A program made the position numbers and the translations under genes. A DNA stretch of 46,762 nt from Alicyclobacillus contaminans DSM 17975 (lineage in GTDB: Bacteria; Bacillota; Bacilli; Alicyclobacillales; Alicyclobacillaceae). The DNA is taken from the NCBI RefSeq assembly GCF_000429525.1, contig NZ_AUCA01000030.1, positions 1-46,762 on the forward strand, written 5' to 3'. This document shows positions 26,886-35,329 of this stretch, piece by piece. The first letter of the stretch is position 1, and each line of letters opens with the position of its first letter. A model generated the notes under the pieces. It had not been told where the DNA came from and did not search any database. It saw nothing but the letters and a program-made list of their open reading frames with translations.

Positions 26886-27317
26886 CTAAAACGCCAGGTC
26901 GACCAACTTTTCCGCAATCTCGGCGAACGATTCGGCGGCTTGCTCAGAGTAGCTCGCCCAGGTTTCCTGACTCCATATTTCAATGCGATTCGACACCCCG
27001 ATGACAACGGCCTCCCGCTGCAGCCCCGCGTACTCCCGGAGAGATGCGGATATCAACACCCGTCCCTGCTTGTCCAGTTCGCACTCGGTCGCGCCCGAAA
27101 AGAAGAATCGGACAAAACTGCGCGCGTCCGCCCGCGTCATCGGCAGGCTCTTCAACTTGGCCTCTAAGATCTCCCACTCTGACTGAGGATATACGAACAG
27201 ACACTTGTCCAGTCCGCGCGTCATCACAAAGGATGAACCCAGTGGTTCGCGGAATTTCACGGGGACTATCATGCGCCCTTTGTCATCGAGCGTGTGTTGA
27301 TACTCCCCCATGAACAA
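26886..27317 (-). CDS. mraZ: MraZ, transcriptional regulator of the dcw cluster
   Basis: A 143-residue protein with two AbrB-like swapped-hairpin domains ([19 protein letters not shown] and [19 protein letters not shown]). MraZ forms rings and binds direct repeats at its own promoter. The family begins MFMGEY, so the start is the TTG at 27317; AAGGTGG lies 9 bases upstream. The ATG two codons later has no ribosome site. Four copies of its expected binding repeat lie immediately upstream. Confidence 0.97.
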   Translation of the reverse strand: MFMGEYQHTLDDKGRMIVPVKFREPLGSSFVMTRGLDKCLFVYPQSEWEILEAKLKSLPMTRADARSFVRFFFSGATECELDKQGRVLISASLREYAGLQREAVVIGVSNRIEIWSQETWASYSEQAAESFAEIAEKLVDLAF

Positions 27318-27332
27318 GTGTCTTCACCACCT

Positions 27333-27372
27333 TCTCCCCACTTTGCTCCACTCTACTCCACTTTCCACCACT
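27333..27372 (-). promoter_or_regulatory. MraZ operator: four 10-bp direct repeats
   Basis: On the minus strand, AGTGGTGGAA, AGTGGAGTAG, AGTGGAGCAA and AGTGGGGAGA follow each other without gaps, so AGTGG recurs exactly every 10 bases. A degenerate fifth unit (AGGTGGTGAA, 27323-27332) overlaps the ribosome site. Known MraZ boxes are GTGG-type repeats at this spacing. The location 16-55 bases before mraZ predicts autoregulation. Confidence 0.85.
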
Positions 27373-27440
27373 CAGGTATGCTTTTCGCGGTTCACGCGTG
27401 GATTCCTGCTTCCCAACGGAAAATTGGATGATTTTTTCAA

Positions 27441-27471
27441 AACGAGCCATCCGGCAGGCGCCGCTCGTTTC
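27441..27471 (-). repeat. Stem-loop upstream of mraZ
   Basis: On the minus strand, AAACGAGC and GCTCGTTT pair around a 15-base GC-rich loop, followed by TGAAAAAATC. The T run is short, so it is a weak second terminator at best. The 325 bases between mraZ and bshC hold this, the hairpin at 27522 and the MraZ boxes; I could not assign a convincing -35/-10 pair. Confidence 0.4.
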
Positions 27472-27521
27472 TCGGTGTAGACCTGAGGAGGATGCGTAAA
27501 TCCACGCATACAAAGACGAAG

Positions 27522-27547
27522 CCCCCAGGCCTTGAAGCCTGAGGGCG
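27522..27547 (-). terminator. Hairpin terminator after bshC
   Basis: A stem of GCCC plus CAGGC pairs with GCCTG plus GGGC around a 6-base loop, with one mismatch. On the minus strand it is followed by TTCGTCTTTGT. It lies about 95 bases past the bshC stop. Confidence 0.6.
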
Positions 27548-27641
27548 ATTGCACCGTCGTTTGCTCGTGAGAATGGTCCTGATGATAGGACAACCGAGCC
27601 CCGTTTCGTCCGCGGACGAGACGCGGCAGGGTCGTGATCCG

Positions 27642-29279
27642 TCACTCAAACGATACGTCCAACGCGGCGAGATGGAGCGGCGACGTCCGCCAGAACGGCG
27701 CGGACACGAGCCACTCGAGCCCGTATCGGGTCCATACGTTGAGCGGAGACAACCGTCGTTCCTGAGGGTGGCCGTCGGTCCACAGCCAGCGATTCACATG
27801 GTTGAGTTGACGCAGCTCTGCGGCGTGCTGCAGCTCGAACTGGCGCTTCGTTTTTCGAGCCACGCGCTCAATCCCCTCCAACTCGCGGGCGATGTGTCGC
27901 TCCGTCAACTCGCGAATCTGCGGACCCACGTGGTCGAATTGTTCAATCCACCGCCGCCACCGCGCCTCCGTATCCGACTTCAACTGTGCCACCGCGTCTT
28001 CCAACACGGAACCCTGCAAGCGGGTGCGCAGCCAATCGGACACGTTCAACGGCGCCGACAGTTGTTCCAGCGTCAACCCCCACTTGGCCATGTGCCGCCG
28101 CACGGTGGGCGGGACGAGGCGCACCCGGTGGCGCAGCAGCAGCGGCGGGAGCGACCTGCCGTGGCATTGGAACACAGCGCCGGACAGCGGGTGATACGCC
28201 AATTCCGCCGGGCCGCCGACGTACGCCAACGTGGGCAGCAGGTGGTCTTGGACCACCGGACGCAACAGCACATTGGCGCTGAACCGCGTGGGTTCTTCCT
28301 CCGCCAACGACACCCACTCCGCGACCGTCTTCTCGATGCCGCGGCCGCGTACGCCCAGAAAACCAGAGCGCGTCCGCTCCAGAACGTATCGCTTGCCGTC
28401 TTCGACATAAAACACCGTGGAATGATCCGCATCCCGGACCACCACTGGTTGAAATCCGCGCGCTTCCACCGCCCGGTAGACCTTTTCCAACTCATCCTGC
28501 ACCGCGTCAACCTGTTCCAACGCATGTTTCCACACGGGCGCCGCCAGTTCCCGAAGCCCGGGGACGCACGGATCGATCAAGACAATTCCCCGCTCCCCCA
28601 GGACCGAGAGAAGTTGACGCGCGAACCAGTCGGACATGGTCATGCCATCGTCGTACAGTTGCCGCAGCGTGTTCAAAACATCCGCCTTGTACGGCGCTTC
28701 GGGCAACCGCTGGTGCGCCTCGGTGAGCACCGCTTCGACGCTACCTGGCATCAGACGGGTGTGGTACACCATCTGGTGCAGCGGCACTTCCTGGGACAGT
28801 CGCAGCATGCGGACGGATTCGTCCGAATCCAGTATGTACGCGTGGTTCACCTCGCCCCAATCGTGATCCTCAGAGGCCACCCAAAACACGGGCACAACCG
28901 GCCGCTGCAAAGACGCTTCCAGTTGTTCCGCCAGGCCGATGGCCGACAGCGCTTTGTGGATGGCGTACATGGGACCGGTGAACAGACCGGCCTGCTGTCC
29001 GGTGACCACCGCCACGCTCCGTGGGTCTAACAGTTTCTCCAAGAGTTGCAGCGACGCCGCCGGTGCTCCGAGCGTCTCCATATACGCGCGCAGTCTGGCG
29101 ACCACGGCCGCGCGCCGAGCCGGAGGGAACCATGGTTCCACCTGCTCGGCCCGGCGCTGGAAGGTGGACAATTCAGCCGGGTTCTGATGATGGTACAGAT
29201 CCGCCACCGTTTCGAACGCGGTCTGATGTGTATCGGTCAGTGCGTGACCGCTTGGTTCCGTGCGCAACGTCCATTCCAT
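27642..29279 (-). CDS. bshC: BshC, bacillithiol synthase
   Basis: A 545-residue protein, full length for the family. BshC adds cysteine to glucosaminyl-malate in the last step of bacillithiol synthesis. Recognisable family stretches include VAVVTGQQAGLFTGPMYAIHKALS, PVFWVASEDHDWGEVNHAYI, a central DADHSTVFYVEDGKRY and FSANVLLRPVVQDHLLPTLAYVGGPAE. ATG 29279 is chosen by length; the nearest GGAGGG is 15 bases away, longer than ideal. bshC beside mraZ is standard in Bacillales. It could share a transcript with the carboxylase cluster 56 bases upstream. Confidence 0.94.
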   Translation of the reverse strand: MEWTLRTEPSGHALTDTHQTAFETVADLYHHQNPAELSTFQRRAEQVEPWFPPARRAAVVARLRAYMETLGAPAASLQLLEKLLDPRSVAVVTGQQAGLFTGPMYAIHKALSAIGLAEQLEASLQRPVVPVFWVASEDHDWGEVNHAYILDSDESVRMLRLSQEVPLHQMVYHTRLMPGSVEAVLTEAHQRLPEAPYKADVLNTLRQLYDDGMTMSDWFARQLLSVLGERGIVLIDPCVPGLRELAAPVWKHALEQVDAVQDELEKVYRAVEARGFQPVVVRDADHSTVFYVEDGKRYVLERTRSGFLGVRGRGIEKTVAEWVSLAEEEPTRFSANVLLRPVVQDHLLPTLAYVGGPAELAYHPLSGAVFQCHGRSLPPLLLRHRVRLVPPTVRRHMAKWGLTLEQLSAPLNVSDWLRTRLQGSVLEDAVAQLKSDTEARWRRWIEQFDHVGPQIRELTERHIARELEGIERVARKTKRQFELQHAAELRQLNHVNRWLWTDGHPQERRLSPLNVWTRYGLEWLVSAPFWRTSPLHLAALDVSFE

Positions 29280-29335
29280 ACGAAGTTGTTCATTCCCTCC
29301 AGACGCCACTGACGCGCGCACCCTCGGCCTTCGGG

Positions 29336-30859
29336 TCACACGGGATAAACCGGATGTTTGCGGCGGCCGAACGCCATTTGCTTGGTGTCGTACATCCGGA
29401 ACCGGCGAATCAATTCGTCGCGCAGTTCGTCCGGATGAACAATGCCGTCCACCACCAACTCGGACGCCAGTCGATAGATGTCGATATCCGCCCGATATTC
29501 GGCCCGCTTTTGCTCCACAAACGCCGCGCGTTCCGATTCGGGTAATTCGGCAATCTTGTTGCTGTAGACCGCGTTCACCGCAGCCTCCGGTCCCATCACC
29601 GCAATTTGCGCATTGGGAAAGGCCAGACAGCAATCCGGCTCAAAGGCAGGGCCCGCCATCGCGTACAGGCCCGCGCCGAACGCCTTGCGCACAATCACGC
29701 TGATCTTCGGCACGGTCGCTTCCGACATGGCGGCAATCAATTTCGCGCCGTGGCGGATGATGCCCGCGCGCTCGACCTTCGTTCCAATCATGAAACCAGG
29801 AACGTCGGCGAGGAACAGCAGCGGAATGTGAAACGCGTCACACAACGTGATGAACCGCGCCGCCTTGTCGGCTGAGTCCACGAACAACACGCCGCCTTTG
29901 ACGCGCGGCTGATTGGCCACAATGCCGACGACCTTCCCGTGTATTCGTCCGAATCCCGTAATGATTTCGGGTGCAAACAGTTTTTTAATCTCGTACCAAC
30001 TGTCCGCGTCAATGACACGATAAATTAAATCCAACATATTGAATGAAGCATTCGGATTCTCAGGCAGAATCTGCGAGATGGTTGTGGCGAACGACGCAGC
30101 GTCGCCCGCTTCCGCCTGCGGCGGACGCTCCTGATAATTGGCGGGCAGATACGAAAGATAGCGCCGCGCTGAGGCGATGGCTTCCTCTTCGTTGGCCGCC
30201 AGCACGTCTCCGCAGCCGCTGACGGTGCAGTGCATGCGGGCCCCGCCCATTTCCTCGAGCGAGACCTTTTCCCCAATGACCATCTCGGCCATGCGCGGAG
30301 ACCCCAGGTACATACTCGCGTTTTTCTCCACCATAATGACAATATCACAAAACGCCGGAATGTACGCACCCCCGGCGGCCGAAGGTCCAAACAGGACGCA
30401 TACCTGCGGGATCATGCCGGACAGGCGAACCTGGTTGTAGAAAATCCGGCCGGCCCCGCGCCGCCCCGGGAACATCTCCAGTTGATCCGTGATGCGCGCG
30501 CCCGCCGAATCGACGAGATAGACGAGAGGAATCTGCAGCTTCTCCGCCGTCTCCTGAATGCGAATGATTTTCTCCACCGTTCGCCAGCCCCAGCTGCCGG
30601 CCTTCACCGTGCTGTCGTTGGCCATCACGGCCACGGGCCGGCCGTTCACCGTACCGATGCCCGTCACCACCCCGTCCGCCGGGAGGTCCTCCGCCAGACA
30701 GTTGGCGAACAATCCATCCTCCACAGCGAGCGGCTCGTCAAACAACAGCCGCAACCGGTCGCGCACAAACAGTTTGCCCGACTCGCGATTTTTCTCGTGA
30801 TACTTTGACGCGCCGCCAGCTTGAATCTTGTCGGTCAACGCGCGAAAATCGTACGCCAT
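29336..30859 (-). CDS. yngE: Acyl-CoA carboxylase carboxyltransferase subunit (YngE/MCC beta-like)
   Basis: A 507-residue carboxyltransferase with both crotonase-fold halves: VYLVDSAGARITDQ and the oxyanion segment FGPSAAGGAYIPAFCD in the first, and LADVPGFMIGTKVERAGIIRHGAK with RKAFGAGLYAMAGPAFEPD in the second. It moves CO2 from biotin to an acyl-CoA. Neighbours for methylglutaconyl-CoA hydratase and HMG-CoA lyase indicate 3-methylcrotonyl-CoA as the substrate, hence leucine breakdown. Propionyl-CoA is the main alternative. Start ATG 30859 has GGGGG upstream. It is last of five collinear genes. Confidence 0.9.
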   Translation of the reverse strand: MAYDFRALTDKIQAGGASKYHEKNRESGKLFVRDRLRLLFDEPLAVEDGLFANCLAEDLPADGVVTGIGTVNGRPVAVMANDSTVKAGSWGWRTVEKIIRIQETAEKLQIPLVYLVDSAGARITDQLEMFPGRRGAGRIFYNQVRLSGMIPQVCVLFGPSAAGGAYIPAFCDIVIMVEKNASMYLGSPRMAEMVIGEKVSLEEMGGARMHCTVSGCGDVLAANEEEAIASARRYLSYLPANYQERPPQAEAGDAASFATTISQILPENPNASFNMLDLIYRVIDADSWYEIKKLFAPEIITGFGRIHGKVVGIVANQPRVKGGVLFVDSADKAARFITLCDAFHIPLLFLADVPGFMIGTKVERAGIIRHGAKLIAAMSEATVPKISVIVRKAFGAGLYAMAGPAFEPDCCLAFPNAQIAVMGPEAAVNAVYSNKIAELPESERAAFVEQKRAEYRADIDIYRLASELVVDGIVHPDELRDELIRRFRMYDTKQMAFGRRKHPVYPV

Positions 30860-30875
30860 GTCGGCGCCCCCTTTC

Positions 30876-31661
30876 CTATTTGCCGATGTAGTTTGGTTTG
30901 CGCTTCTCCGCGAACGCCGCCAGCCCCTCCAGCCGATCCTTAGTCGGGATGACCGCCTCGTACGCCTGGCGTTCCAGCTGCAGGCCGGTTTGGAGGTCCA
31001 CCTCTGCGCCGCGATCGATGGCGAATTTCGCCTGGCGAACCGCAATGGGGCCGTTCGCCGCGATCTCCTCGGCGAGCGCCCGCGCCGTTGGCAACAACTG
31101 GTCCGCGTCCACCACCCGGTTGACCAATCCAATCTCCAGCGCTGTTTCGGCGGAGATCCGGCGCGCCGTGAAAATGAGTTCCTTGGCCTTTGCCAGGCCG
31201 ATGAGCCGCGGCAAGCGCTGGGTTCCGCCGGCCCCGGGTATGATGGCCAAACTGGTCTCCGTCAACCCCATTTGCGCTGTGCTGGCCGCCACCCGAAGAT
31301 CGGCCGCCAGCGCCAATTCGGTCCCGCCGCCGAACGCACCTCCGTTGATGGCCGCGATGGTCGGCATGGGCAGTGTCGCCACGTCCTCTACCACGGCGCG
31401 GATGAGGTCCACCGTGCGCCGCACCTCGGTCTCATCCATCCCCCGCCGTTCACGCAAGTCCGCTCCGGCACAGAACGCCTTCTCGCCAGCTCCGGTCAGA
31501 ATCACCGCTCGCACGTCCCGGCGATAGCGCATCGCTGCCAGCGCTTCGTGCAACGCATACAACAGATTTCTCGACAGCGCGTTGGCCGCCTCCGGGCGGT
31601 TCAACGTCACCGTCACAATCCCCGGCTGTTCCTCCACCAAAATGACCGGTCGCTCAGTCAC
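30876..31661 (-). CDS. yngF: Enoyl-CoA hydratase, probable methylglutaconyl-CoA hydratase (YngF-like)
   Basis: A 261-residue crotonase. The oxyanion-hole motifs are AFCAGADL and INGGAFGGGTELALAAD, and both catalytic glutamates are present (GGGTELAL and GLTETSLAIIPGAGGTQRL). In the leucine pathway this enzyme hydrates 3-methylglutaconyl-CoA to HMG-CoA. The substrate is assigned from the neighbours, not from the sequence alone. Start GTG 31661 has AAGGAG about 9 bases upstream and overlaps the HMG-CoA lyase stop by 8 bases. Confidence 0.88.
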   Translation of the reverse strand: MTERPVILVEEQPGIVTVTLNRPEAANALSRNLLYALHEALAAMRYRRDVRAVILTGAGEKAFCAGADLRERRGMDETEVRRTVDLIRAVVEDVATLPMPTIAAINGGAFGGGTELALAADLRVAASTAQMGLTETSLAIIPGAGGTQRLPRLIGLAKAKELIFTARRISAETALEIGLVNRVVDADQLLPTARALAEEIAANGPIAVRQAKFAIDRGAEVDLQTGLQLERQAYEAVIPTKDRLEGLAAFAEKRKPNYIGK

Positions 31662-32586
31662 CGCAAACGTCTCCTTCCTTGCCGCGCGCCACCGTTCGCG
31701 CATGGCTCAACAGCGGTCGCTGCACTTGCTGTTCCAACCATTTCGTCAAGGCCGCCACCGCTTCCTCATCAATTCCAGTGGAAATCCCCATGCGGTGCAG
31801 CAGATACAACAGATCATCGGTCGCCACATTGCCGCTGGCGCCCGGAGCGTACGGGCATCCCCCCATCCCTCCGACACTGCCGTCGAAGATGCGGACGCCT
31901 TCCTCGTACCCGGCAACCACATTGGCCACCGCCATGCCGTACGTGTCGTGGAAGTGCAGCCCAATCCGATCCAGCCCCATGCGCTCGCGCACCGCCCGTA
32001 CGACGGTCCGCACCTGCGTCGGTACGGCCACACCGATGGTGTCTCCGAGCGACAACTCATCCACGCCGAGATGGATCAGGGTGTCACAAACGCGCACCAC
32101 TTGTTCCAACGGCACCGCGCCTTCGTACGGACAGCCGAACACAGTGGAGACATAACCCCGAACCGGTTTGCCCGCAGCCTTCGCTCCTTCTATCACGCGG
32201 CGCAGCACTGGAAACGTGTCCGAAATGGATTTGTTGATATTCTTGCGGTTGTGGGTCTCACTGGCTGACATGAACACGTTTACCGCGTCCACTCCGGCGG
32301 CCAGCGCACGCTCCAGCCCTTGCTCATTCGGCACCAACGCGCTGTATTCCACGCCGGGGCGACGCTCGATGCGGTTAAACACGTCACTCGCATCGGCGAG
32401 CTGGGGAATCCACTTGGGAGACACGAACGAACTCACTTCAATGTACCGAAATCCCGCCGCCGACAGGCGGTTCACCAATTCCACCTTGACGTCCGTCGGC
32501 ACTGTGACGGGTTCGTTCTGCAACCCATCGCGCGGTCCCACCTCTTTGAGCACCACGACCGGTGAATCGGCCAATGTCTCGGTCAC
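31654..32586 (-). CDS. yngG: Hydroxymethylglutaryl-CoA lyase (YngG-like)
   Basis: A 310-residue TIM-barrel lyase that splits HMG-CoA into acetoacetate and acetyl-CoA, the last step of leucine degradation. The metal and substrate site is visible: KEVGPRDGLQNE at about residues 14-25, the HFHDTYGMAVAN segment, and the glycine-rich cysteine loop GGMGGCPYAPGASGN. Start GTG 32586 follows AAGGAGG. It lies between the biotin carrier and hydratase genes. Confidence 0.93.
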   Translation of the reverse strand: MTETLADSPVVVLKEVGPRDGLQNEPVTVPTDVKVELVNRLSAAGFRYIEVSSFVSPKWIPQLADASDVFNRIERRPGVEYSALVPNEQGLERALAAGVDAVNVFMSASETHNRKNINKSISDTFPVLRRVIEGAKAAGKPVRGYVSTVFGCPYEGAVPLEQVVRVCDTLIHLGVDELSLGDTIGVAVPTQVRTVVRAVRERMGLDRIGLHFHDTYGMAVANVVAGYEEGVRIFDGSVGGMGGCPYAPGASGNVATDDLLYLLHRMGISTGIDEEAVAALTKWLEQQVQRPLLSHARTVARGKEGDVCGD

Positions 32587-32607
32587 TCGCCAGCCCCTCC
32601 TTCTCTT

Positions 32608-32820
32608 TCAGTCCAACTCCACCAACACGTCTCCTTCGTTCACGAAGTCGCCCGGCTGTACGTGGACCTGCCGCACGGTTCCGCTCACATCCGCCGACAC
32701 CGGCACCTCCATCTTCATCGATTCCAGCACCACCACGTCCTGGCCGTCTGTCACCGCATCGCCCGCAGATACCGCCACACTCATGACCGTTCCTGCCATC
32801 GAAGCCACAATCTGCGCCAT
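32608..32820 (-). CDS. yngHB: Biotin carrier protein, stand-alone 70-residue biotinyl domain (YngHB-like)
   Basis: A 70-residue protein that is only a biotinyl/lipoyl domain. The biotinylated lysine lies in the ESMKME motif, and VHVQPGDFVNEGDVLVEL ends the fold. It shuttles carboxybiotin between the carboxylase upstream and the carboxyltransferase downstream. Being separate, rather than fused to biotin carboxylase as in many MccA proteins, matches the Bacillus yng arrangement. Start ATG 32820 has GGAAGG upstream. Confidence 0.93.
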   Translation of the reverse strand: MAQIVASMAGTVMSVAVSAGDAVTDGQDVVVLESMKMEVPVSADVSGTVRQVHVQPGDFVNEGDVLVELD

Positions 32821-32850
32821 ATGATTCACGCCTTCCTATTCGTAGAGTTG

Positions 32851-34203
32851 TCAGGTTTGTGTGTTTTGCCGCGTCATCAGAATTTGCAAAAAGTCGGTTG
32901 TCGTCTCTCCCCTGGCGAACGCCTCGGACGCCATCACCTTTCGCAGCAGCGCCAGATTCGTTCGAATCCCCTGCACATCGTACGCCGTCAAGGCTTCCGT
33001 CATGCGATCAATCGCCTGCGATCGATCCGCCCCGTGCACAATCAGCTTGCCAATCATCGGATCGTAAAACGGTGTCACGACGCTGCCGGACTCCACCGCG
33101 ACATCATTGCGCACCCCATCTCCGGAGGGCAGTCGCAGCGACGTGATGGTGCCGGGAGACGGCAGAAACTTTTCCGGATCTTCCGCGTAAATCCGGCACT
33201 CTATCGCGTGTCCCTGAAACGGCACGTCCGCCTGGGACAGATCAAGCGGTTCACCGGCCGCAATGCGAAGCTGCCATTCCACCAGGTCGAGCCCCGTAAT
33301 CGCTTCCGTCACCGGATGCTCCACCTGCAGTCGCGTGTTCATTTCGAGGAAATAAAAGCGGCGTTCTTCGTCCACCAAGAACTCCACCGTTCCCGCATTG
33401 CTGTATCCGATGGCACGGGCGGCCCGAAGGGCGGCCTCGCCCATCATCAGGCGGAGTTCGGCATCCAAAAACGGCGACGGCGCCTCCTCCACCACCTTCT
33501 GGTGCCGGCGTTGAATGGAGCACTCCCGTTCCCACAGGTACACGCCGTGGCCGTGTTCGTCAAACAGAACCTGGAATTCTACGTGGCGCGGACGGGATAC
33601 CACCTTCTCCACAAACATCTCGCCGTTGCCAAAGTAGGACTTGGCCCGCGCCTGGTTGGCGGCGAACACTTTCTGCAATTCATCCGCGTCGTGCACCACC
33701 TGCATGCCGATGCCGCCGCCCCCATGCGCGGCTTTCAGCATGACGGGATACCCCATAGCCGCCGCCAGGGAAAGCGCTTCCGCGAGATCCACGCCAGCGT
33801 CCGATCCGGGCACAATGGGCACCCCGGCCGTCCGCATCACATTCCGGGCGGAGATTTTGCTGCCCATCGCGGCGATGGCATCCGTCGACGGGCCTACAAA
33901 CACAAGTCCCGCCTGCCGCACGGCCCGGGCGAATCCAGGGTGCTCACTGAGCAGGCCGTATCCGGGATGCACCGCCTCCGCAGCGGTGCCCAGGGCCGCC
34001 TGAACCAGCGCATCGATTTGCAGATAACTCTGCGCCACCGGCGGCGGACCGATGCGCACGGCCTCGTCCGCTTCGCGCACATGTAAAGCGCTTTCATCCG
34101 CATCAGAATAAACAGCCACCGTGGCAATCCCCATGCGCCGACACGTGCGGATGATGCGCCGCGCGATTTCACCGCGATTCGCAATCAACAGTTTGCGAAA
34201 CAT
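32851..34203 (-). CDS. yngH: Biotin carboxylase subunit of acyl-CoA carboxylase (YngH-like)
   Basis: A 450-residue ATP-grasp biotin carboxylase of AccC length, with no fused biotin domain. Motifs: KLLIANRGEIARRIIRTCRR, VHPGYGLLSEHPGFA, the glycine loop KAAHGGGGIGMQVV, ECSIQRRHQKVVEEAPSP and FLEMNTRLQVEHPVTEAITG. It carboxylates the carrier encoded just downstream. Start ATG 34203 has GGAGG 6 bases upstream. It is the first gene of the leucine-degradation run, so the operon promoter should lie in the 175 bases to its right. I found no convincing one there. Confidence 0.92.
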   Translation of the reverse strand: MFRKLLIANRGEIARRIIRTCRRMGIATVAVYSDADESALHVREADEAVRIGPPPVAQSYLQIDALVQAALGTAAEAVHPGYGLLSEHPGFARAVRQAGLVFVGPSTDAIAAMGSKISARNVMRTAGVPIVPGSDAGVDLAEALSLAAAMGYPVMLKAAHGGGGIGMQVVHDADELQKVFAANQARAKSYFGNGEMFVEKVVSRPRHVEFQVLFDEHGHGVYLWERECSIQRRHQKVVEEAPSPFLDAELRLMMGEAALRAARAIGYSNAGTVEFLVDEERRFYFLEMNTRLQVEHPVTEAITGLDLVEWQLRIAAGEPLDLSQADVPFQGHAIECRIYAEDPEKFLPSPGTITSLRLPSGDGVRNDVAVESGSVVTPFYDPMIGKLIVHGADRSQAIDRMTEALTAYDVQGIRTNLALLRKVMASEAFARGETTTDFLQILMTRQNTQT

Positions 34204-34258
34204 GGAAGTCCTCCTCTCCCTGGGATCCACCTTAAGCGTATCAGGTTGCCCGACGCTT

Positions 34259-34275
34259 TGCAAAAAGCAATTTTG
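34259..34275. repeat. Short inverted repeat upstream of yngH
   Basis: GCAAAA and TTTTGC are separated by 5 bases in the 175-base divergent region between yngH and the SDR gene. A separate 8-bp palindrome, TGACGTCA, lies at 34295-34302. Either could be an operator for the divergent genes; no known regulator motif is matched. Confidence 0.3.
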
Positions 34276-34378
34276 CATCCCCCAGGAGACGACCTGACGT
34301 CATTTCATCACCCCCGCCGATGTGATAGAATGGAACACTGTCATTGACCGAGAAATTCAGGCTGAGAGAAGGTTCGTG

Positions 34379-35149
34379 ATGGCAACGGATCAAACGTACT
34401 CCACGACGCGACCGCTGTTCGGACAGGTGGCCATTGTCACCGGCGCCTCCCGCGGCATCGGCCGCTCCATCGCCCTCGCGCTGGCTCGTGCCGGGGCTCA
34501 TGTCATTGTGAATTACCGTGCTTCTGCCGAGGCCGCAGCGGAGGTTGTGGCGCAAATTCGGGCCATGGGTAGCCGCGCCGACGCCATTCAGGCGGACGTC
34601 ACACGCCCCGAGGATGTCGAGCGCCTGGTGCAGGCCGCCACGCAGTTCGGCATTCCGCGAATTCTCGTGAACAACGCCGGAATTGCGAGCGCCCAACTGC
34701 TGATGGACACCACCTTGGAAGAGTGGGAGTCCTTGATGAGAAGCAACCTGACGGCACCCTTTCTCTGTACGAAAGCCGTGCTTCAGCACATGATCCGCGC
34801 TGAGTACGGGCGGATTATCAACATTTCGTCCATCTGGGGCATTGCCGGCGGATCGTTTGAGGTGGCTTATTCGGCTTCCAAAGGAGGCCTCATCTCATTC
34901 ACGAAAGCGTTGGCAAAGGAAGTCGCCCGGTCCGGAGTGACTGTCAACGCCGTGGCGCCTGGAGCCATCGACACGGATATGCTGCAGCATCTGTCTTCGG
35001 ACGAACGGCAGGCCTTGGAGCAGGAAACGCCGGTGGGCCGCCTGGGCCGCCCGGAGGATGTGGCGCACGCGGTGCTGTTTTTGGCGTCTCCGAGCGCGTC
35101 GTACGTCACGGGGCAGGTCATCAGTCCAAACGGCGGGCTCATCATCTAG
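34379..35149 (+). CDS. SDR-family reductase, YmfI-like (possible EF-P 5-aminopentanone reductase)
   Basis: A 256-residue short-chain dehydrogenase. The NAD(P) loop TGASRGIG is at residues 21-28, NNAG at 98-101, and the catalytic Ser (about 150), Tyr164 and Lys168 are in place. FabG is the generic match. However, SSIWG, EVAYSASKG, NAVAPGAIDTDM and the ending TGQVISPNGG resemble Bacillus YmfI, which reduces the aminopentanone modification on elongation factor P. It stands alone on the plus strand, divergent from yngH. Start ATG 34379 has AAGG upstream. The specific function is tentative. Confidence 0.65.
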   Translation: MATDQTYSTTRPLFGQVAIVTGASRGIGRSIALALARAGAHVIVNYRASAEAAAEVVAQIRAMGSRADAIQADVTRPEDVERLVQAATQFGIPRILVNNAGIASAQLLMDTTLEEWESLMRSNLTAPFLCTKAVLQHMIRAEYGRIINISSIWGIAGGSFEVAYSASKGGLISFTKALAKEVARSGVTVNAVAPGAIDTDMLQHLSSDERQALEQETPVGRLGRPEDVAHAVLFLASPSASYVTGQVISPNGGLII

Positions 35150-35329
35150 GCCGTTGGGAAGAGCCCCTGTTTTGCTCCCCCTCGACATCCGCCCTGCCGC
35201 CAAGGGTTCCGCTATCATCTATGTATGGGGAGAGCACCGCGGTTCACTGGACAGGAGCCGCCCAGGCCGCACCATGGTTCCTGGCGGCTCCTCCGTTGTG
35301 CGGATGGCTCGGAAGGGGAGGCATGCACG

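Noticed and set aside
27323-27372. Short regular repeats that could suggest a CRISPR array
   Set aside because: The units are 10 bases with no spacers, lie exactly at the mraZ promoter and match MraZ boxes. No cas genes are present.
34295-34302. TGACGTCA palindrome as a regulator site
   Set aside because: An 8-bp palindrome is expected by chance in a window of this size, and no bacterial regulator of these genes is known to use it.
34203-34322. Sigma-E promoter for yngH (GATACGCT resembles a -10)
   Set aside because: No acceptable -35 lies at the right distance, so the match is no better than chance.
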